Shown: in pieces, positions 24,388 through 26,155 of the stretch | Layout: each line of letters starts with the position of its first letter | Position numbering within the stretch: the stretch's first letter is position 1 | NCBI GenBank assembly: GCA_021300055.1 | Contig: JAJTHU010000157.1 | Coordinates: 1-26,155 of the forward strand | Direction: 5' to 3' | Source: Nitrosomonadaceae bacterium | Lineage (GTDB): Bacteria > Pseudomonadota > Gammaproteobacteria > Burkholderiales > Usitatibacteraceae | DNA length: 26,155 nt | The notes under the pieces: generated by a model | What the model was told of the DNA's origin: nothing | Database searches by the model: none | Seen by the model: only the letters and a program-made list of their open reading frames with translations | Position numbers and translations under genes: made by a program

Positions 24388-26155
24388 GTGGGGGCAACGC
24401 TTGGCAACGTTTTTGCGCTGCACCTATTGGCGCGCGCAAACGACACCGCCGAGCGTGTCCAAACCGAGCCTCGCCAAGGCGTCGATGAACCGCGCGTGCC
24501 GAGTATGGCCGGTAGCGTCGCAACCTTGCATAGCCTCCCTCCCGCGTTTCAAGCCACTTTGGCGACTGAAGTCACGGAGCGATTCAATCCCAAGCTGTCA
24601 CGGATTGGGCAGGCTGCAGCGGTTCGTGCTGGATTCTCTGCCGACTCGCTATCGTTAGTCGGCGAGACGCAAATGCGCATCGAGATCACCGCCACCCGCG
24701 CGGCGCAGACGCTGCGCGATGAAGTTGGCGCGGAGTTCTATGCGTTGACCCGGCGCCTTTGCTTCCTGACCGATCAGGAAGACATCCGCGACGCTGATAA
24801 CCCCGCGTACGCCATAACATTGCTAGATGCGCTCATGACGTCGCTGAAGACCGCTGTCGAGACCGACGATCTTCTCGTGGCGATTTTTGAAGCGCTGATG
24901 GTCGAAGCCGAGCACGCCATCACCGATGCATATCGCGATGTAAACGCAGAGATGATCAAACACGGCGTGCTCATTGAAATCAAGGACATTCTTTTTCGCA
25001 GCCGCCCCAACCCGAGAGAGTCCGAGCGTTCCGGTGCCGCAGGGGGGGGTGCCGGTGCCGCAGGCGGGGTGCCGGCGCTGCGGAGGGGGCGCCGGCGCTG
25101 CTTCGGGCAGCGGTGGTCGAGAGCCGAGTACCAAGAGCTCGGGAGGATTAGAAGTTCGCGGCGCATTACCCGTCGATCAACTGCGTCACACGGGTATCCA
25201 CCAAGCGCTCAGCATGCCGGCCAACATCGAGCACTTGCTGCGCAGCGATCAACTCGCCGCAATCGCCGCCAACAAGCTCGCTGCTGGCGATGCCGACAGC
25301 ACACGCGAACCGAAAGCGGATTCACCCACCGCAACCAGCAACACATTCGACGCCGGTAAGCAAATCGCGCTCGGTGCGAGCTTGAGCGCGTCGATCCTCA
25401 AGATCTTCGAGGCCATCAAGCAACATGAAGCGCTCAGAGCGACGGGTGGCGAAGTATGGAATCTGTTGCTCCCGGCATAGATTGCTTTGGCCGAGCATCA
25501 CAACGGAATTGATGCAATTAGAGACGACAAGCTCGGCGCACTGACTTGTCGGAATCGTATTGCAGATTACATCGCCGCCGTCCAGCCGCGCCCCGACTCG
25601 ATCGACGAGCGATACGAATCGATGTTGCGTGCCGCTGAGTGGTTGGTGTCTGCCAGCCGCATTAGCGACAATGCGTTTGCGATGACCGCTGAGAAGCTCG
25701 AAGCCGCGCTAGATCAGTCGGAGAACGAAGCAGCCCAAGCGCGCGCCGAGACCAAGACCATTGCCGACTTTGAGGTCTTGGATGAAGCGCGCCAAGCGGC
25801 ACGCGACGCCATCATGACGGCGATGGGAAAGAACAACGTCCCCGCGCGGGTACGTCAGTTCGCCGAAGATGTGGGCTTCGATTTATTGATTACCGATTTT
25901 CTGAATGGCGGCCCGCGTGGCGACTTGTGGCAGCGTGACGTCGAAACACTTGAAATGCTCATCGATGGCCTGCGTCCAGCTCGCACGCGAAGACCGCGCA
26001 TTGCTCGCACGCACGGTACCAGTGATCGTTTCACGCTTGGTGGAAGGGCTGCCGCGTGTATCGCGTTCGCAAACCGACATGCGCCAGTTTCTCGATGATC
26101 TCAAGCCGCTTTATGAACGCGCCGCAGAGGGGCTCGAGCCAGAACCAGTAGATTC
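24388..26155 (+). pseudogene. DUF1631-family protein gene, broken by frameshifts and an in-frame stop (right end cut)
   Basis: Four fragments in order resemble one DUF1631 protein of unknown function. Fragment 1 (from GTG 24388, to about 25065) carries a DUF1631-like core: NPAYAITLLDALMTSLKTAV and then AITDAYRDVNAEMIKHGVL. It ends in a Gly/Ala repeat. Fragment 2 (about 25085-25480, another frame) runs GAGAASGSGGREPSTKSS to WNLLLPA and ends at TAG. Fragment 3 continues in the same frame past this TAG (IALAEHHNGIDAIRDDKLG) to about 25965. Fragment 4, one frame on, reads VQLAREDRALLARTVPVIVS and is open to the edge. Two breaks are single-base losses in a G-rich repeat. The start is uncertain: the frame is open upstream and no ribosome binding site is clear. 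It follows the oxidoreductase by 41 bp. Confidence 0.65.
25030..25111 (+). repeat. G-rich tandem repeat, 21-bp unit, two copies one base short
   Basis: Four consecutive units begin at about 25030, 25051, 25071 and 25091 with the pattern gCCGGyGCyGC followed by a G-rich half. Unit 1 is 21 bp and includes a run of eight G (25042-25049); units 2 and 3 are 20 bp; unit 4 fits 21 bp. At 21 bp each unit would code for a Gly/Ala-rich heptad (AGAAGGG-like), so the two short copies each throw the reading frame. Confidence 0.75.

Noticed and set aside
1..26155. Search for tRNA, rRNA, CRISPR, insertion sequences, phage or defence genes
   Set aside because: No cloverleaf, spaced direct-repeat array, transposase, terminal inverted repeat pair or defence protein was seen in reading both strands.

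Overview
The window comes from a GC-rich proteobacterial chromosome, most likely a betaproteobacterium of the Burkholderiales type. The evidence is the gene content: a gap / pgk / pyk / class II aldolase / purC run, a hemC-hemD-hemX-hemY run, and a very large DUF3683-type FAD/Fe-S oxidoreductase divergent from hemC. No rRNA, tRNA, CRISPR array, insertion sequence or phage gene was seen. It is mostly core metabolism with a few oddities.

Region 1 (1-9376) is a minus-strand central-metabolism cluster. Read in its own direction it is gap, a small lipoprotein gene, pgk, pyk, a GNAT acetyltransferase gene, fba, a DUF3667 membrane-protein gene and purC. It covers lower glycolysis/gluconeogenesis plus one purine step. 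One small secreted-protein gene (3491-4120) interrupts it on the plus strand, and the 3' tail of an unidentified plus-strand gene enters at the left edge. Just downstream of gap lies a decayed second copy of the gap 3' end.

Region 2 (9585-12575) is a plus-strand trio: a sterol-desaturase-like di-iron membrane hydroxylase gene carrying a frameshift, rdgB (nucleotide-pool cleansing) and hemW (radical-SAM heme chaperone). They are almost contiguous.

Region 3 (12591-20061) is minus strand. In transcription order it holds hemC, hemD, hemX, hemY and a GNAT gene, a tight heme-biosynthesis operon, followed by a GAF-PAS-PAS-GGDEF-EAL cyclic-di-GMP protein with both catalytic motifs intact.

Region 4 (20062-26155) begins with a 313-bp divergent intergenic region that holds a 25-bp palindrome and two mutually exclusive stem-loops. 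The 1323-residue oxidoreductase follows; one of its cluster cysteines is replaced by serine. Last comes a DUF1631-family gene broken by two single-base losses in a G-rich 21-bp tandem repeat, an in-frame TAG and a further frameshift; it runs off the right edge. The breaks in G-rich tracts could be sequencing errors, real decay or phase-variable switching, and the sequence alone cannot decide.

No clearly new multi-gene system was identified. The best leads are the gap remnant, the G-rich repeat in the DUF1631 gene, the structured hemC/oxidoreductase intergenic region, the Cys-to-Ser change, and the DUF3667 gene coupled to fba.
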